DNA from: Paenibacillus melissococcoides
Lineage (GTDB): Bacteria; Bacillota; Bacilli; Paenibacillales; Paenibacillaceae
Reading direction: 5' to 3'
Length of the DNA: 64,000 nt
Assembly (NCBI GenBank): GCA_944800085.1
Contig: CALYLO010000002.1
Coordinates: 1 to 64,000, forward strand
Part shown: positions 40,150-49,548 of the stretch, one piece after another
How the letters are laid out: each line of letters opens with the position of its first letter
Numbering within the stretch: position 1 is the first letter of the stretch
Program-made: the position numbers and the translations under genes
The notes under the pieces: generated by a model
The model's database searches: none
What the model was told of the DNA's origin: nothing
Seen by the model: the letters and a program-made list of their open reading frames with translations, nothing else

Positions 40150-40974
40150 GGCAAGCTGACAGAGTGGCCGACTACTTGTCGCTCAGTCCGGCGCCGGTGG
40201 AACTGGCTTATAACCAGCTGGCCGCGGAAGGATTCATTGCCAGCGTGCCGCGCAAAGGATATTACGTGCAGCATTTGCCGGAGCCGTACCTGCGGCTCGG
40301 GATCGGGGACGAGCCGCAGCGGCCTTCGCAAGAGGACGCCATCACGCAGCGGGCGGCGCCCGCCCGGGACGCGAGGACGTATCCTTACGACTTTCACTTG
40401 TCCAGCATCGATGGGACCCACTTTCCATACCGGGTGTGGCGAAGCATCTTCCAGGAGCTTCTCGCCCCGGAGCGGAAGGAGCTGCTCTGGTATGGAGACC
40501 CGCAGGGAGAACCGGGCTTGCGGGAGAAAATCGCGAAATATACGCATCAATTCAGGGGAGTGCGCTGTACGAAGGAGCAGGTCATCGTCGGCTCGGATCC
40601 GCATGTCCTGCTGACGATGCTGGCCAAGCTATTGCGGGAACATGCCGGCCATATCGCCGTGAAGAATCCGGGTTATCTGCTCTGCCCGGCCACGTTTCGC
40701 CAGCAGGGCTACGAGGTGATGCCCGTATCGTTGGAGGAGGACGGCATTCCTATCGGCGATCTCTATGACAGCGCCGCCCGCAGAGAGCCGCAAAGAATTT
40801 TTCCTCGGCTTCGGCGGCATTCCGATCGACCGGATCGACGAGGGAATCCGCCGCCTGAGCGAGGTCTGGCTGGAGGGGGGAGCAGATCGGGAGCGGCTGC
40901 AGGCGGAGCTCGTCACAACTTGGCTAAGCGGCTCCGGTGCGGCCGGCTTACCGGCGGGCGCCGGAGCCTCATGA
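40150..40974 (+). pseudogene. MocR/PdxR-type regulator, decayed
   Basis: One frame holds the end of a GntR winged helix (PVELAYNQLAAEGFIASVPRKGYYV) and the first part of the aminotransferase-like domain (YDFHLSSIDGTHFPYRVWRSIFQELL, YGDPQGEPGLREKIAKYT). After 40780 it loses similarity. The normal C terminus (KEFFLGFGGIPIDRIDEGIRRLSEVWLEGG) appears in another frame from 40791. The N-terminal half of the HTH and about 170 residues with the PLP lysine are missing, so it cannot work. Confidence 0.8.
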
Positions 40975-41017
40975 GAGGAGGACGGCCTCCGTCATTCGCT
41001 TCGCCCTCAAGGAGCGA

Positions 41018-41490
41018 CTAGGATTGGAGGGGGATATAGATCTCGAACGCGTTCGTTTCCCGATCCGGATCGTCAATGGCGGGATGATAGCGTTGATCGT
41101 AGCTTTCGAGACCGAGCACGGCAACATTTTTTTCATATACTTCCTGCCTTATCCAGTCAAAGCATCGCACATAGAAACCGGACACTTGGGCCATGGGACC
41201 TGTGCAGGTGAAGGGGGCGTACCGTTGCGTCGGTATCGTAAGGCCGATCATTACATCGGGCAGCTGACCCCAATCAGACACCTCACACCGATATAAGACG
41301 TAAAGTCCGTCGGGCGGTCATGGCTAGCCGCGATAAATTGGCGGGGATGGATCCGGTATTCAATCTCATGCACGCGTTCCGCGAACTCTCGCCACAGACT
41401 CGGAATCGCAGGCGCGGCCGAAAAAGGGCCTGTCCATCCCATTCCCGCTATTTTTTGAACTCCTCTTTGGTCACAATACTTCCTGCCATC
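41018..41490 (-). pseudogene. GyrI-like effector-binding domain protein, frameshifted
   Basis: Minus strand. The first part (VQKIAGMGWTGPFSAAPAIPSLWREFAERV) and, in the next frame, the second part (VSDWGQLPDVMIGLTIPTQRYAPFTCTGPM ... NAFEIYIPL) together make one GyrI/AraC-effector-binding domain. The join is at about 41280, where one extra G (GTGGAGG instead of GTGAGG) would restore the frame. No good start codon is left at the N terminus. Confidence 0.7.
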
Positions 41491-41592
41491 GTTCATACTC
41501 CTTCCCAGTTTGATCATTTTTTCTTGCTCTTTTACGCTAGCAGTAAACTTGGTCAAAAACTGTCATAGTTCAAAAAAATTTGATGGCAGGGG

Positions 41593-42052
41593 ATGGACGT
41601 GGCGAAAAGCAGGCGGTTAACCGAACTGATGATGAAACTGAATTCGAAAAAAAGGTATACGGTGCAGGAACTGGCGGATGAGTTCGGCGTGTCTTATCGC
41701 ACGATGTGGCGCTATCTGCAGGAGGTATACGCTTCGGTCTCGCTCACAATCGGGACAAAGAGTTCACCTATTATGTCACCTTAGAGGTAGAACATGTTGA
41801 ACGATTCCCGATGATTTTATTCAATTGCACATTCCCGCGCGCATGTATGCTCTTTTCACGCACTATGGCTCTTTAGAGCGGGCGCACGTTCATGCGACCT
41901 ATCATTCCATTTACCGTTGGCTGGAGAAGAATGGCTATGAGCAGGATAGGGAGGCGCTTATTATCGAATCGTTTGATGAGCGCTTCGCGCCTTCCTCCCC
42001 CCATAATCAATATGATTCTATATCCCGGTTCGCTGAACGGCAAGCCGGTTGA
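41593..42052 (+). pseudogene. HTH plus GyrI-like transcription regulator, decayed
   Basis: An HTH_11-type helix-turn-helix (LTELMMKLNSKKRYTVQELADEFGVSYRTMWRYLQEV) is followed, in changing frames, by pieces of an effector-binding domain (KEFTYYVTLEVEHVERFP, then DFIQLHIPARMYALFTHYGSLERAHVHATYHSIYRWLEKNGYEQD). Several frameshifts and probably a deletion separate them. Divergent from the preceding GyrI-like fragment, which it may once have controlled. Confidence 0.7.
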
Positions 42053-42100
42053 TGAGGGAATGGCCGCCCCGTCCCTAGAAGCGGGAGCGCAGCGGAGTGT

Positions 42101-42889
42101 TTACAATTCCCCCCGATAGAGCCTCACCGAGCCCATTTGCCAGGACAAAAGATAGCATCCGCAGATGCCGCCGATGAGCAGCAGCAAGAGCAGCCAATCC
42201 TTCCAGGTCACCCGCAGGCGCACGTAATAGGGGCGCTCCCGCTTGCCGGTGAAACCTTTGGACAGCATGGCGACGGCGACGCGCTCCGATTTGCGGATGG
42301 CGGAGGCAAGCAGCGGGATGGCGTACCGCTTCATGGCACGAAGCCGGCCCCGCCAGCCGCGTTCCCGTTCCATGCCGCGCATGCGGTGGGCATGCTGCAG
42401 AATCCGCAGCTCCTCCCGGAAGAACGGGAGGAAGCGGTAGCCTGCCAGGATGCCGTATGCCCACTTCGGAGACAATTTGCACTGCTGCATCAGGCTCAGC
42501 ATGAAGCGGACGGGGTCCGTCGTCAGGATGAAGAGAAGCGACAGCGCCGAGAAGATAAGCACCCGCAGCCCGAGCGAGAGCGCTTGATGCAGCGCCGCTG
42601 CCGTTACCGAGAAGGCACCCCACTGCCATACCACGTCAGAAGACCCGTCCGCTCCTGCCCGCGGAAGCAATATCGCCGTCCATACATATCCGATACTCAT
42701 GATCAGAAACGGAGCGAAGCCGAGCAGCCATTTCTTCCAAGACACGCGGCCAAGCGCGAATGTCATTGATGCGGTCCAGATCAGCGCCAGCAGCGGCGTA
42801 ATCGGATCAAGGGTCAGCGACAACAGAATAACGGCAGTGATGACCGCCAATCCCTTAATGCTCGGATTCCATTCCTGCAAGCTCAGCAT
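42101..42889 (-). CDS. ykoC: ECF-type transporter T component for a thiamine precursor
   Basis: 262 residues with about five hydrophobic segments and the EcfT signature helices (MRGMERERGWRGRLRAMKRYAIPLLASAIRKSERVAVAMLSKGF, containing the paired A-R-G-like coupling motifs). It couples the two ATPase domains of YkoD to the YkoE substrate subunit. The ATG at 42889 overlaps the end of ykoD, with GAGGGAGAAG upstream. Last gene of the TPP-riboswitch operon ykoFEDC. Confidence 0.88.
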   Translation of the reverse strand: MLSLQEWNPSIKGLAVITAVILLSLTLDPITPLLALIWTASMTFALGRVSWKKWLLGFAPFLIMSIGYVWTAILLPRAGADGSSDVVWQWGAFSVTAAALHQALSLGLRVLIFSALSLLFILTTDPVRFMLSLMQQCKLSPKWAYGILAGYRFLPFFREELRILQHAHRMRGMERERGWRGRLRAMKRYAIPLLASAIRKSERVAVAMLSKGFTGKRERPYYVRLRVTWKDWLLLLLLIGGICGCYLLSWQMGSVRLYRGEL

Positions 42890-44708
42890 GCTTCTCCCTC
42901 CCGCTCGCGATAAGTTCGGCCAGCCTGCCGGCTGCCGCGCAGCGGAGCGGCGGCAGCAGTTGGCAGTCCGCCGCCAGCTCCGCATAGTCCGACCACAGCG
43001 TGGCCGGCGGTCCGTCATAGGCGGCGCGTCCGTCCCGGAGGACAATGATGCGGTCCGCATACGCGTGTGCCAGCTCCATATCATGCGTAATCATGATAAC
43101 CGCATCCCCCCGCCGGACCCGTTCCCCGAGCATGTCCATCAGCTCGCGGGTCGTGTCGGCGTCCTGGCCGTAGGTCGGCTCGTCCAGGATGAGCAGCCTC
43201 TGCTCATCGGTCAGCGCCGAAGCGACGCTCAGCCGCCGCTTCTGGCCTTGGCTGAGCGAGAACGGGCTCGCCTGGGCGGCGTTCTCCAGCCGCAGGCGGC
43301 GCAGCGCTTCCTGAACCGCCCGTTCGATCGCCGCAGGCGCGATGCCCTGCAGCCGGAGCCCGAAGGCAAGCTCATCGGCGACCGTATCGGTAATGAATTG
43401 ATGCTCCGGATTTTGGAAAACGTAGCCGATCCAGGTCCGGAGCTTCTTCTCCGTGTAGTCGCCGAGAGGTTTTCCCTGCAGCCGGACCGTTCCGGCTTCC
43501 GGTTCATTCAGCCCGGACAGCAGCGAGGCGAGCGTCGATTTGCCCGCCCCGTTCGGCCCGGCAATGGCGACCCATTCTCCCGCGCGCAGCGTCAGCGAGA
43601 TGCCGTCCGCCACCGGGCGGCCGCCGCGCCGGAAGCGCAAGCCTTCCGCCTCCAGCAGAGGGGCGGGATCGGGAGCGCCCGCGGCCCGGACCCCGCCTGA
43701 TCTGCCTCCGGCCTGGTCTCCGCCCGTTCCGCCGCCGGACTGTTCTCCGGCAGGCCTGCAGCCGGCCGGAGAAGGCGCGGTCAGCGCCCTCAGCGCGCGC
43801 TCCTGGCCCGCCTCGCTCCATCGGGCCAGCTCGGCGGCGAGGTCCTGCTCCGTCAAGACCGCCGCCGGCGCCCGCGGTTCCTCGCCCGGGACAAGCCGCT
43901 TCAGCTCGCGGTACAGCCGAAGCGGGCCCGGCTGCCAGATGCCGGGCGCTTCCGGCGCCGCGCCGGCATAATATGCGGCGGGCGGCCCGTCGTAAGCGAT
44001 GGCGCCGCCGGCGTCCATCACGAGCAGCCGGTCCGCCTGGCCGATCCACTCGTCGAGCTGATGCTCGATGACGAGCACGGCCAGACCGCGCGCCCGGGCG
44101 AGCTCGCGGACGAGCGCCGCGAACTGCCTGCGGGACGCCGGGTCAAGATTCGACGTCGGCTCGTCGAGCACGAGCAGACGCGTCTCCATCGCGATGGCGC
44201 AGGCCAGCGCCAGCCGCTGCTTCATGCCGCCGGACAGCTCGTGAATCGGCGCCTTGCGCCAGGCGGCGAGGTCCACTGCCGCCAGTGCCCCGCTGATGCG
44301 CCCGTCCATCTCCTCCCGCGGGCAGCCGAGGTTTTCCAGACAGAAGGCAATTTCCTCCTCGACCCGCAGCAGGCAGAATTGGCTCTCGAAATCCTGGAAC
44401 ACGATGCCGGCCGCCCAAGGGGCATCGCCCGCCGACCGGTCGCTGACCGGCTTCCCGTAGACGAACACCCGGCCCTGCACCTCGCTGTCGATGGCGTGCG
44501 GGTACAGCCCGGCCAGACAGAGGGCGAGCGAGCTTTTGCCGCAGCCGCTCGGGCCGAGCAGCAGCGCCGTCTCGCCGTCGCCGATGCGGACGTCGATGCC
44601 GGACAGGATCGGGTCCGCGCCCGCCGCGAAGGCGAGCGTCAGCCCCTCGGCCTCGATCGCCGCCACGCGCTCGCTCACGCGGCTTACATTCACATTCACG
44701 CGGCTCAT
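42855..44708 (-). CDS. ykoD: ECF-type transporter, double ATPase
   Basis: 617 residues, two fused ABC ATPase domains. The first has Walker A GPSGCGKSS, signature LSGGMKQ and Walker B LLVLDEPTSNLD. The second has Walker A GPNGAGKST, a signature altered to LSQGQKR and Walker B LLILDEPTYGQD. The 100-residue linker between them is Gly/Ala/Pro-rich and poorly conserved. It powers uptake of the thiamine pyrimidine precursor (HMP) by family. ATG overlaps the ykoE stop (ATGA). Confidence 0.9.
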   Translation of the reverse strand: MSRVNVNVSRVSERVAAIEAEGLTLAFAAGADPILSGIDVRIGDGETALLLGPSGCGKSSLALCLAGLYPHAIDSEVQGRVFVYGKPVSDRSAGDAPWAAGIVFQDFESQFCLLRVEEEIAFCLENLGCPREEMDGRISGALAAVDLAAWRKAPIHELSGGMKQRLALACAIAMETRLLVLDEPTSNLDPASRRQFAALVRELARARGLAVLVIEHQLDEWIGQADRLLVMDAGGAIAYDGPPAAYYAGAAPEAPGIWQPGPLRLYRELKRLVPGEEPRAPAAVLTEQDLAAELARWSEAGQERALRALTAPSPAGCRPAGEQSGGGTGGDQAGGRSGGVRAAGAPDPAPLLEAEGLRFRRGGRPVADGISLTLRAGEWVAIAGPNGAGKSTLASLLSGLNEPEAGTVRLQGKPLGDYTEKKLRTWIGYVFQNPEHQFITDTVADELAFGLRLQGIAPAAIERAVQEALRRLRLENAAQASPFSLSQGQKRRLSVASALTDEQRLLILDEPTYGQDADTTRELMDMLGERVRRGDAVIMITHDMELAHAYADRIIVLRDGRAAYDGPPATLWSDYAELAADCQLLPPLRCAAAGRLAELIASGREKHAELAGMESEH

Positions 44709-45253
44709 GCGGCGCGGGCGCCTTCCTTCGCGATCGGATAGCTGCGCAGCACGCCGGTCCGCTTCAGCGAATGGGCGATGCCGTGGCCGAGCAGCCCTGC
44801 GATGAACGCTCCGCTGACGCAGCGGACGGCCAGCATCGCGATGACGAGGCCGGCGGAGTACGCGCCGAAGCCGCTGCGGAAGTAGCCCCATGCGAAGCTG
44901 AACAGGGCCGCCCCGACCCCGGCCAGCATCAGCGTCTTCCGGCTGTAGCTGCGGTAGCGGGTGGCGGCGAAGGCCGCTTCGGCGCCCAGCCCTTGAATGA
45001 GGGCGGACACGATCAAGATCGGCCCGACCGCGTTGCCGATCAGCACCTCGATGACGGCGGCGCCGGGCTTGCGCAGAATCGTGGCAGCGATAATCGACAC
45101 GATGAACCAGATGCCGAAGATGACCTCGTAGCCCATCGGCCCCATGAAGCCGACCAGGACATTGCCCACCTGGAAGAACAGCAAATAGACAACGGCAAAG
45201 ACAACAGACAGCGAGCTGAGCATGACGATATCCTTTAATTTCCAATGTTGCAT
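44705..45253 (-). CDS. ykoE: ECF-type transporter S component for a thiamine precursor
   Basis: 182 residues with about five membrane helices, beginning MQHWKLKDIVMLSSLSVVFAVVYL. Features such as FMGPMGYEVIFGIWFIVSIIAATILRKPGAA match YkoE, the substrate-binding membrane subunit of the YkoEDC transporter. An in-frame ATG at 45289, on top of the ykoF stop, is an alternative start; the family normally begins at the one chosen here. Confidence 0.88.
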   Translation of the reverse strand: MQHWKLKDIVMLSSLSVVFAVVYLLFFQVGNVLVGFMGPMGYEVIFGIWFIVSIIAATILRKPGAAVIEVLIGNAVGPILIVSALIQGLGAEAAFAATRYRSYSRKTLMLAGVGAALFSFAWGYFRSGFGAYSAGLVIAMLAVRCVSGAFIAGLLGHGIAHSLKRTGVLRSYPIAKEGARAA

Positions 45254-45285
45254 CGGTATATGGCTCTCCCTTCCGCTTCCCGCGT

Positions 45286-45882
45286 TCATGACTTACGGCT
45301 CGGGCTATGCGCCGAAATATTCGCCGTCAGCACAATATGAGTGCTGTCGCTTGCCCGCGCCCGCTCGAAGGCATGCTCCAGCGTAGCGAATACGTCATGC
45401 GCGTCGCCCTGCAGCCCGCTCGCATAATGCACCCCCTTGGTGAAGGTGCCTTCCTCCCGGGCAAGACCGATAATGTCATAGATGGTATCCATATAATCCG
45501 GCGTGCCGAGCGGATAGAGCGAGAACTGCGCATCGGTCTGGACCGCGATCGGGCGGGAGCGCTCTTCATTCAGGCGATGGGCGTCCTCCGTCATGTAATA
45601 ATCGGCTTCGCTGTCCCCGGGACATCCGATCGAAAAGGTAGCATTCAGCACGGTATGAACGCCCGACTGGGCACAGTGGAGAAAGATCGACTTCACCACA
45701 TCGAACACATGCTCCGTCTTGCCGCGGACGCAGGTGCTTACCTCATCCCTCTTCGACCATACTTTGGACAGGTCCGTCGCCTCCAAGGCGCCGAGAATCA
45801 GCTCCATGAACCGATCGCTCATCGGATAGAGCGAGAACCGGCAGCCGGCGATCTGGCCGGTGCCGCACATTGATTTTTTCAT
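45286..45882 (-). CDS. ykoF: HMP/thiamine-binding protein YkoF
   Basis: 198 residues, matching the 200 of B. subtilis YkoF. It consists of two similar ACT-like halves (GCRFSLYPMSDRFMELILGAL and AQFSLYPLGTPDYMDTIYDII) that each bind a thiamine pyrimidine moiety. I chose the ATG at 45882, with GGGAGGA eight bases upstream; the frame is open further upstream, but that part encodes the terminator of the riboswitch. First gene after the TPP riboswitch. Confidence 0.93.
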   Translation of the reverse strand: MKKSMCGTGQIAGCRFSLYPMSDRFMELILGALEATDLSKVWSKRDEVSTCVRGKTEHVFDVVKSIFLHCAQSGVHTVLNATFSIGCPGDSEADYYMTEDAHRLNEERSRPIAVQTDAQFSLYPLGTPDYMDTIYDIIGLAREEGTFTKGVHYASGLQGDAHDVFATLEHAFERARASDSTHIVLTANISAHSPSRKS

Positions 45883-45921
45883 TGCGAATTCCTCCCGTAT
45901 CTCCGAATGATCGTAAAACAG

Positions 45922-45951
45922 CAAAAAACCGCACCTCCGGGAAGTGCGGTT
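45922..45951 (-). terminator. TPP riboswitch expression-platform terminator
   Basis: Minus strand: AACCGCACTTCC, CGG, GGAGGTGCGGTTTTTTGC. It sits between the TPP aptamer and ykoF and should form when TPP is bound. Confidence 0.9.
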
Positions 45952-46019
45952 CGCCATACGGAAGAGCGGCTGCCAGGAAGGAAAGCCTCCTTCGGCGAGC
46001 GCGAATCATCGTAATCTGC

Positions 46020-46116
46020 CTACACTTCCCCACGCTAGTATTATCTAGTTCGGGTCGTAAGGGTTAACAGCGATCCGCTGTCTCTCAGCCTGCGAGCAAG
46101 CACCCCTAGTGTTCAC
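46020..46116 (-). ncRNA. TPP riboswitch (THI element)
   Basis: Minus strand: CTAGGGGTGC, GCAGGCTGAGAGACAGCG, TTAACCCTTACGACCCGAACTAGATAATACTAGCGTGGGGAAG. All thi-box landmarks are present: the GGGGTGC opening, CTGAGAG, and the ACCC-to-GAACTAGATAATACTAGCGTGGGGA 3' half. It controls ykoFEDC. Confidence 0.97.
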
Positions 46117-46152
46117 GGATATGCGGTTGGCATTGCTTCTTTTACGCTTCCC

Positions 46153-46180
46153 ATTATACCGGGACCGCCCTGAATGTAAA
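46153..46180 (-). promoter_or_regulatory. Sigma-A promoter of the TPP riboswitch operon
   Basis: Minus strand TTTACA, 16-base spacer, perfect TATAAT; transcription would start about 30 bases before the aptamer. Confidence 0.88.
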
Positions 46181-46199
46181 GACTCTTTTCGGGAAAAGG

Positions 46200-46662
46200 C
46201 GCTTTTTCATCGTCCTTCCCGGTCATCTTCCGGTATAATGAAAAGAAGAAATTTAATCGCTTGGAATCGAGAGAATACGAGGGAATCTCCATGAGGCCGT
46301 CTCCGTCGCCAAGACGCTCGGTTGGCTGGATGAGCGTGGGCCATAGCCCGAGTTGAGAACATATGTTTCCTGATGCCGATAATTTGTTTATCCAGGTCGG
46401 ACTGTAAGGGCCGGGGGGCTGTCCCATAAGTAGTTTTTAGCTACACTGAGACAACCCCGCTTGCTTCTAACAAATCGACTTGCCAAAAAACTGCGAAATT
46501 ACAGTTTTCCCTTGTGAAGTTTCCTCCGTTAAAGGAATTCCTGCAAAACCGCAGGAATTTCAGCTATACCAATGGATTGAAAGAAAAAATCGGCGAGAAT
46601 GATCCATTTTTACAGGAATGGCATCAGATCGCTGCTGAAATCGCGTAAATTCCTGCACATAT
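46200..46662. other. Intergenic stretch with a gene remnant and a dispersed repeat
   Basis: Around 46275-46350 one frame reads NLHEAVSVAKTLGWLDERGP and stops, which looks like coding remnant of an unrecognised gene. From about 46490 the sequence is AT-rich with several short hairpins of the CCTGC...GCAGG kind. The last, CCTGCACATATGCAGG, is split by the adjacent IS1182 element. A related stretch lies at 53215-53385. Confidence 0.45.
46657..46662 (+). repeat. Target duplication ACATAT, left copy
   Basis: ACATAT directly before the element; the same six bases follow at 48227-48232. Joining them restores the palindrome CCTGCACATATGCAGG. Confidence 0.75.
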
Positions 46663-48226
46663 CAGGCTGTTGGAAAACCCCTGTTTTTTACGAAGTAATA
46701 TCAATGTAATATCATTTTGCTGGGAAAAAGTGGTGTTTGGTGAGAGAGAATGGAGGGGGGATGGGGTCTTTGCTTTACCCCACCCTTCTGGCGAGATGTG
46801 TGGCTATCTTTTTTATGTTCTGTGCAGTGGCTGTCATCAGCACTTGCTCCTGCACCTTGTCTCTTCCCCGAAACCGGCAATAGCGAAGTCCATGGAGCAC
46901 TTTGGCATCCGCGAAACTTCGCTCAATGGTTTGGGCGCGTAGGGCATAAACGGCTTTTCCGCTCTCACTCTGGAAGTTTTGAACTACTTTCTCTTTGTGT
47001 TCTTCCCAGATATGCCGTTGTATGGTGCGTTGTTTATTTTTGTTCTCGTTACACTTGCTCAATAATGGACAGGCAGCGCATTGTTTGGGATCGGATTTAT
47101 AATCTCTGAATCCTTTTCGTGTTGTGGTGCGGTACGTGAGTTCTTGCTGGTTTGGACAGATAAAAACATTCTTTTCTGCATCATAATGAAATTTCTCTTT
47201 GGGAAATACACCGTGTTCACGGGTCGAACGCTCTGGAATAACTGCCGTGATGTTTAATTTGTTCGTACGGTAACAAACATAGGCCGTCATGTAACCAGAG
47301 TCGAGTGCAACGGCCTCCAGCGACTTTTCCCAGCCAAACTTCTCTATTTGATGTAGTAGACGATCCACATAAACAACCGAATCATTCACATTTCCAGGCG
47401 TAACGTAGCAGTCCGTAATCACGTTGTATTTATGATCTACGGTGCGGTGATCTAAATAATGAAACCCTTCCGGTTTTCCATCCCGATTCAGGTTTCCGCT
47501 ATCCGGATCTGTTAAGCTAACTTTTTGTTCCTTGGTTTCGGCCTCCTCTTTGGGAGGCAGTGGCTTTTTTCCAAAAGCGACCCGATCCTCATTCACGGCT
47601 TGCTCCAGCTCTTGGAGATATTCATAAGGCGTACAAGTGACTTCTCGTTTCTCGTACCGTCCGTTATTGGCATTTGCCTTGATATGCGTGGAGTCGGTAA
47701 AGAGCAGCCGCCCTCCCACCATGTTGTGCTGAATCGCCTGCTGAACGATATTATCGAAGATATCTTGGAAGACGGTAGTATCCTTAAACCGATTTTTCCG
47801 GTTCCAGCTAAAGATCGAATGGTCAGGCGCTTTGCCGGAAAGCCCGAGCCGTAAGAACCACCGAAAAGCCAGGGAATCGTTGACGACTCGCTCCAGTTCT
47901 CGCTCTGAGCGAATGTTATACAAGTAGCCGATCAGCAGCATTTTAAAGAACACAATGGGATCCACAGATGGTCGGCCGTTCGACTCGCTGTAGTAAGGAC
48001 GCACAAGGTCCAAAATAAAGGTAAAATCAATATGTTTATCGATATGACGAAGCAAGTGATCAGGGGCAACCATATGCTCAAGACAAACCAGTTCATAGTC
48101 CAGTTGTGGGTTGGGATCATTCGTGTAAAGCATACAAACACCGCGCTTTCCATGGATTATGATAAGAACATTATACCAAATTAACGCGGTGAATGGGTAA
48201 TTAACATAGACTTTCTCAACACTCTG
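46663..48226 (-). mobile_element. IS1182-family insertion sequence (1,564 bp)
   Basis: Imperfect inverted ends start CAGGCTGTTG on the left and, inverted, CAGAGTGTTG on the right, with further matches inward. The single transposase is unbroken. The element sits in the loop of a small palindrome in an intergenic repeat, with the 6-bp duplication on both sides. Confidence 0.85.
46775..48133 (-). CDS. IS1182-family transposase
   Basis: 452 residues from the ATG at 48133. N-terminal DUF772-type domain (DHLLRHIDKHIDFTFILDLVRPYYSESNGRPSVDPIVFFKMLLIGYLYNIRSERELER) and DDE core (LLFTDSTHIKAN, AVALDSGYMT, and the C-terminal AQTIERSFADAKVLHGLRYCRFRG with the glutamate). A zinc-ribbon-like CAACPLLSKC sits before the last part. 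The open frame extends 174 codons further upstream, but that part crosses the IS end and is not coding. Confidence 0.92.
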   Translation of the reverse strand: MLYTNDPNPQLDYELVCLEHMVAPDHLLRHIDKHIDFTFILDLVRPYYSESNGRPSVDPIVFFKMLLIGYLYNIRSERELERVVNDSLAFRWFLRLGLSGKAPDHSIFSWNRKNRFKDTTVFQDIFDNIVQQAIQHNMVGGRLLFTDSTHIKANANNGRYEKREVTCTPYEYLQELEQAVNEDRVAFGKKPLPPKEEAETKEQKVSLTDPDSGNLNRDGKPEGFHYLDHRTVDHKYNVITDCYVTPGNVNDSVVYVDRLLHQIEKFGWEKSLEAVALDSGYMTAYVCYRTNKLNITAVIPERSTREHGVFPKEKFHYDAEKNVFICPNQQELTYRTTTRKGFRDYKSDPKQCAACPLLSKCNENKNKQRTIQRHIWEEHKEKVVQNFQSESGKAVYALRAQTIERSFADAKVLHGLRYCRFRGRDKVQEQVLMTATAQNIKKIATHLARRVG

Positions 48227-48232
48227 ACATAT
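48227..48232 (+). repeat. Target duplication ACATAT, right copy
   Basis: Second copy of the six-base duplication, followed by GCAGG, which completes the interrupted palindrome. Confidence 0.75.
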
Positions 48233-48574
48233 GCAGGATTCGCTGCCTCCCCCTCTTCCGCCGCTCGTCCCGCCGCCGTCTCTCCCACCTCCACATTCGT
48301 CACATCTCACCGTCTCCCCCACCTCCGCAATTCGCAGCTGTCCCGTCTTGCCCTCCCTCATTTTTCTTTGACTTATTGGACAGCCCCTTTTGCTTGTTCC
48401 GGCACGCGGCCACGCTTCGCCCGCAGGTGGAGCGAATCCGTTCAATCTGCACTGGGAACAATTGACGCGGCTGCCCCGGCGCAGTACGATGACAGGAGAA
48501 GCTCCGGCGCCGCAAACCGGCGCAGGGGCCATATTCCGAAGATTCGGGGTGGAACTATTTGTAGGGCCAAGCTG

Positions 48575-49267
48575 TTGCTCTTGGAACGCAAGCATATGGA
48601 AGACGCGGCCGCGGTCATGGCCGAAGGGTTCAAGGAAGACGGATTGTATGTGCATTTGCTGCCTGATCCGTCTACCCGCGTGGAAGTGTTGAAGCTGTTT
48701 TTCCGAAATTATATCGAGTTGCTGTATGATTACGGCGGCTTATATGCGACATCCGAGAACATGGAGGCCGTCGCGCTCATCTTCCGCTCGGAGCGGATGG
48801 GAGCCTCCTGGGCTTCCCGCGTGAGCTACGCCTGGGGCGTTGCCCGGGCCGTCGCGAAGTCGCTAGGCATGTGCCGCTGCATCGGTCCCGCAGGCTTCCT
48901 GCGCGGCTTGTCGGGCCTGCGCAGCATGAGCTCGGCCTGGCTGGCCTCGTTGGGCGACCAGCCTTATCTGCATCTCGACATGCTCGTGGTGCAGCCGCAA
49001 TACCGGGGCCAGGGCTGGGTGCGGAAGATGATGTCCCCATTGCTGGCCGAATGCCGCGAACGGGGAATCGCCTGTACCTTGGAGACGCAAAATCCGCGCA
49101 ATGTCGGGCTGTATGAGCATTACGGCTTCACGGTCGTGGATACGATCCGGCTGCGGAACAGCGACCTGAGGCAGTATTGCATGATCTGTCTGCCTGGGAA
49201 GGGCGTCTGGGCAGAACGGGAGTCCCGGGCATCCGGCAGCTATGCCGCCACGCGACACAAGCCGTAA
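48575..49267 (+). CDS. GNAT family N-acetyltransferase
   Basis: About 230 residues. The GNAT core is visible: HLDMLVVQPQYRGQGWVRKMMSPLLAECRERGIACTLETQNPRNVGLYEHYGF, with the acetyl-CoA loop Q-x-x-G-x-G/A (YRGQGW). The start is uncertain: the domain begins at LLLLERKHMEDAAAVM, so I placed it at the TTG at 48575; the ATG at 48596 would cut the first strand. The frame is open upstream without a ribosome site. The substrate is unknown. Confidence 0.7.
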   Translation: MLLERKHMEDAAAVMAEGFKEDGLYVHLLPDPSTRVEVLKLFFRNYIELLYDYGGLYATSENMEAVALIFRSERMGASWASRVSYAWGVARAVAKSLGMCRCIGPAGFLRGLSGLRSMSSAWLASLGDQPYLHLDMLVVQPQYRGQGWVRKMMSPLLAECRERGIACTLETQNPRNVGLYEHYGFTVVDTIRLRNSDLRQYCMICLPGKGVWAERESRASGSYAATRHKP

Positions 49268-49300
49268 CAGAGCACAACAGTGAAGGTGTGAGGATAGAGG

Positions 49301-49429
49301 ATGAAGCAGCATATTTTGCAGATTGAAGACGATCCCGGCATCGTGGAGATGGTGGGCAATCATTTGACAAAGGAAGGGTTCGCCGTCACGGCGGCGGGCA
49401 ATGGAGAGGAAGGCCCGACTCTCTCTTAA
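49301..49429 (+). pseudogene. Response-regulator receiver stub
   Basis: 42 codons reading MKQHILQIEDDPGIVEMVGN, then HLTKEGFAVTAAGNGEEGPTLS and a stop. This is the start of an OmpR-type receiver domain (acidic pair EDD in place) cut off after the second helix; the phosphorylated Asp and the DNA-binding domain are missing. A ribosome site (GAGG) is still present. A deletion next to the moxR gene probably removed the rest along with any kinase gene. Confidence 0.75.
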
Positions 49430-49548
49430 CCTCAGATCCCCCTTGCGCTTGCCCTCGCCGCACCAGTTCAGGGTTAACCGTAGCCGAGCCTCCCAAAAAA
49501 GGGTAACATAGAAGCAGTAACCACGACGGAAACGAGGTGCTTCGATCT

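Noticed and set aside
45883..45957. N-terminal extension of YkoF
   Set aside because: It overlaps the riboswitch terminator; B. subtilis YkoF length and the ribosome site support the start at 45882.
48134..48655. Upstream extension of the IS1182 transposase frame
   Set aside because: It crosses the right end of the element and its target duplication, and is low-complexity.
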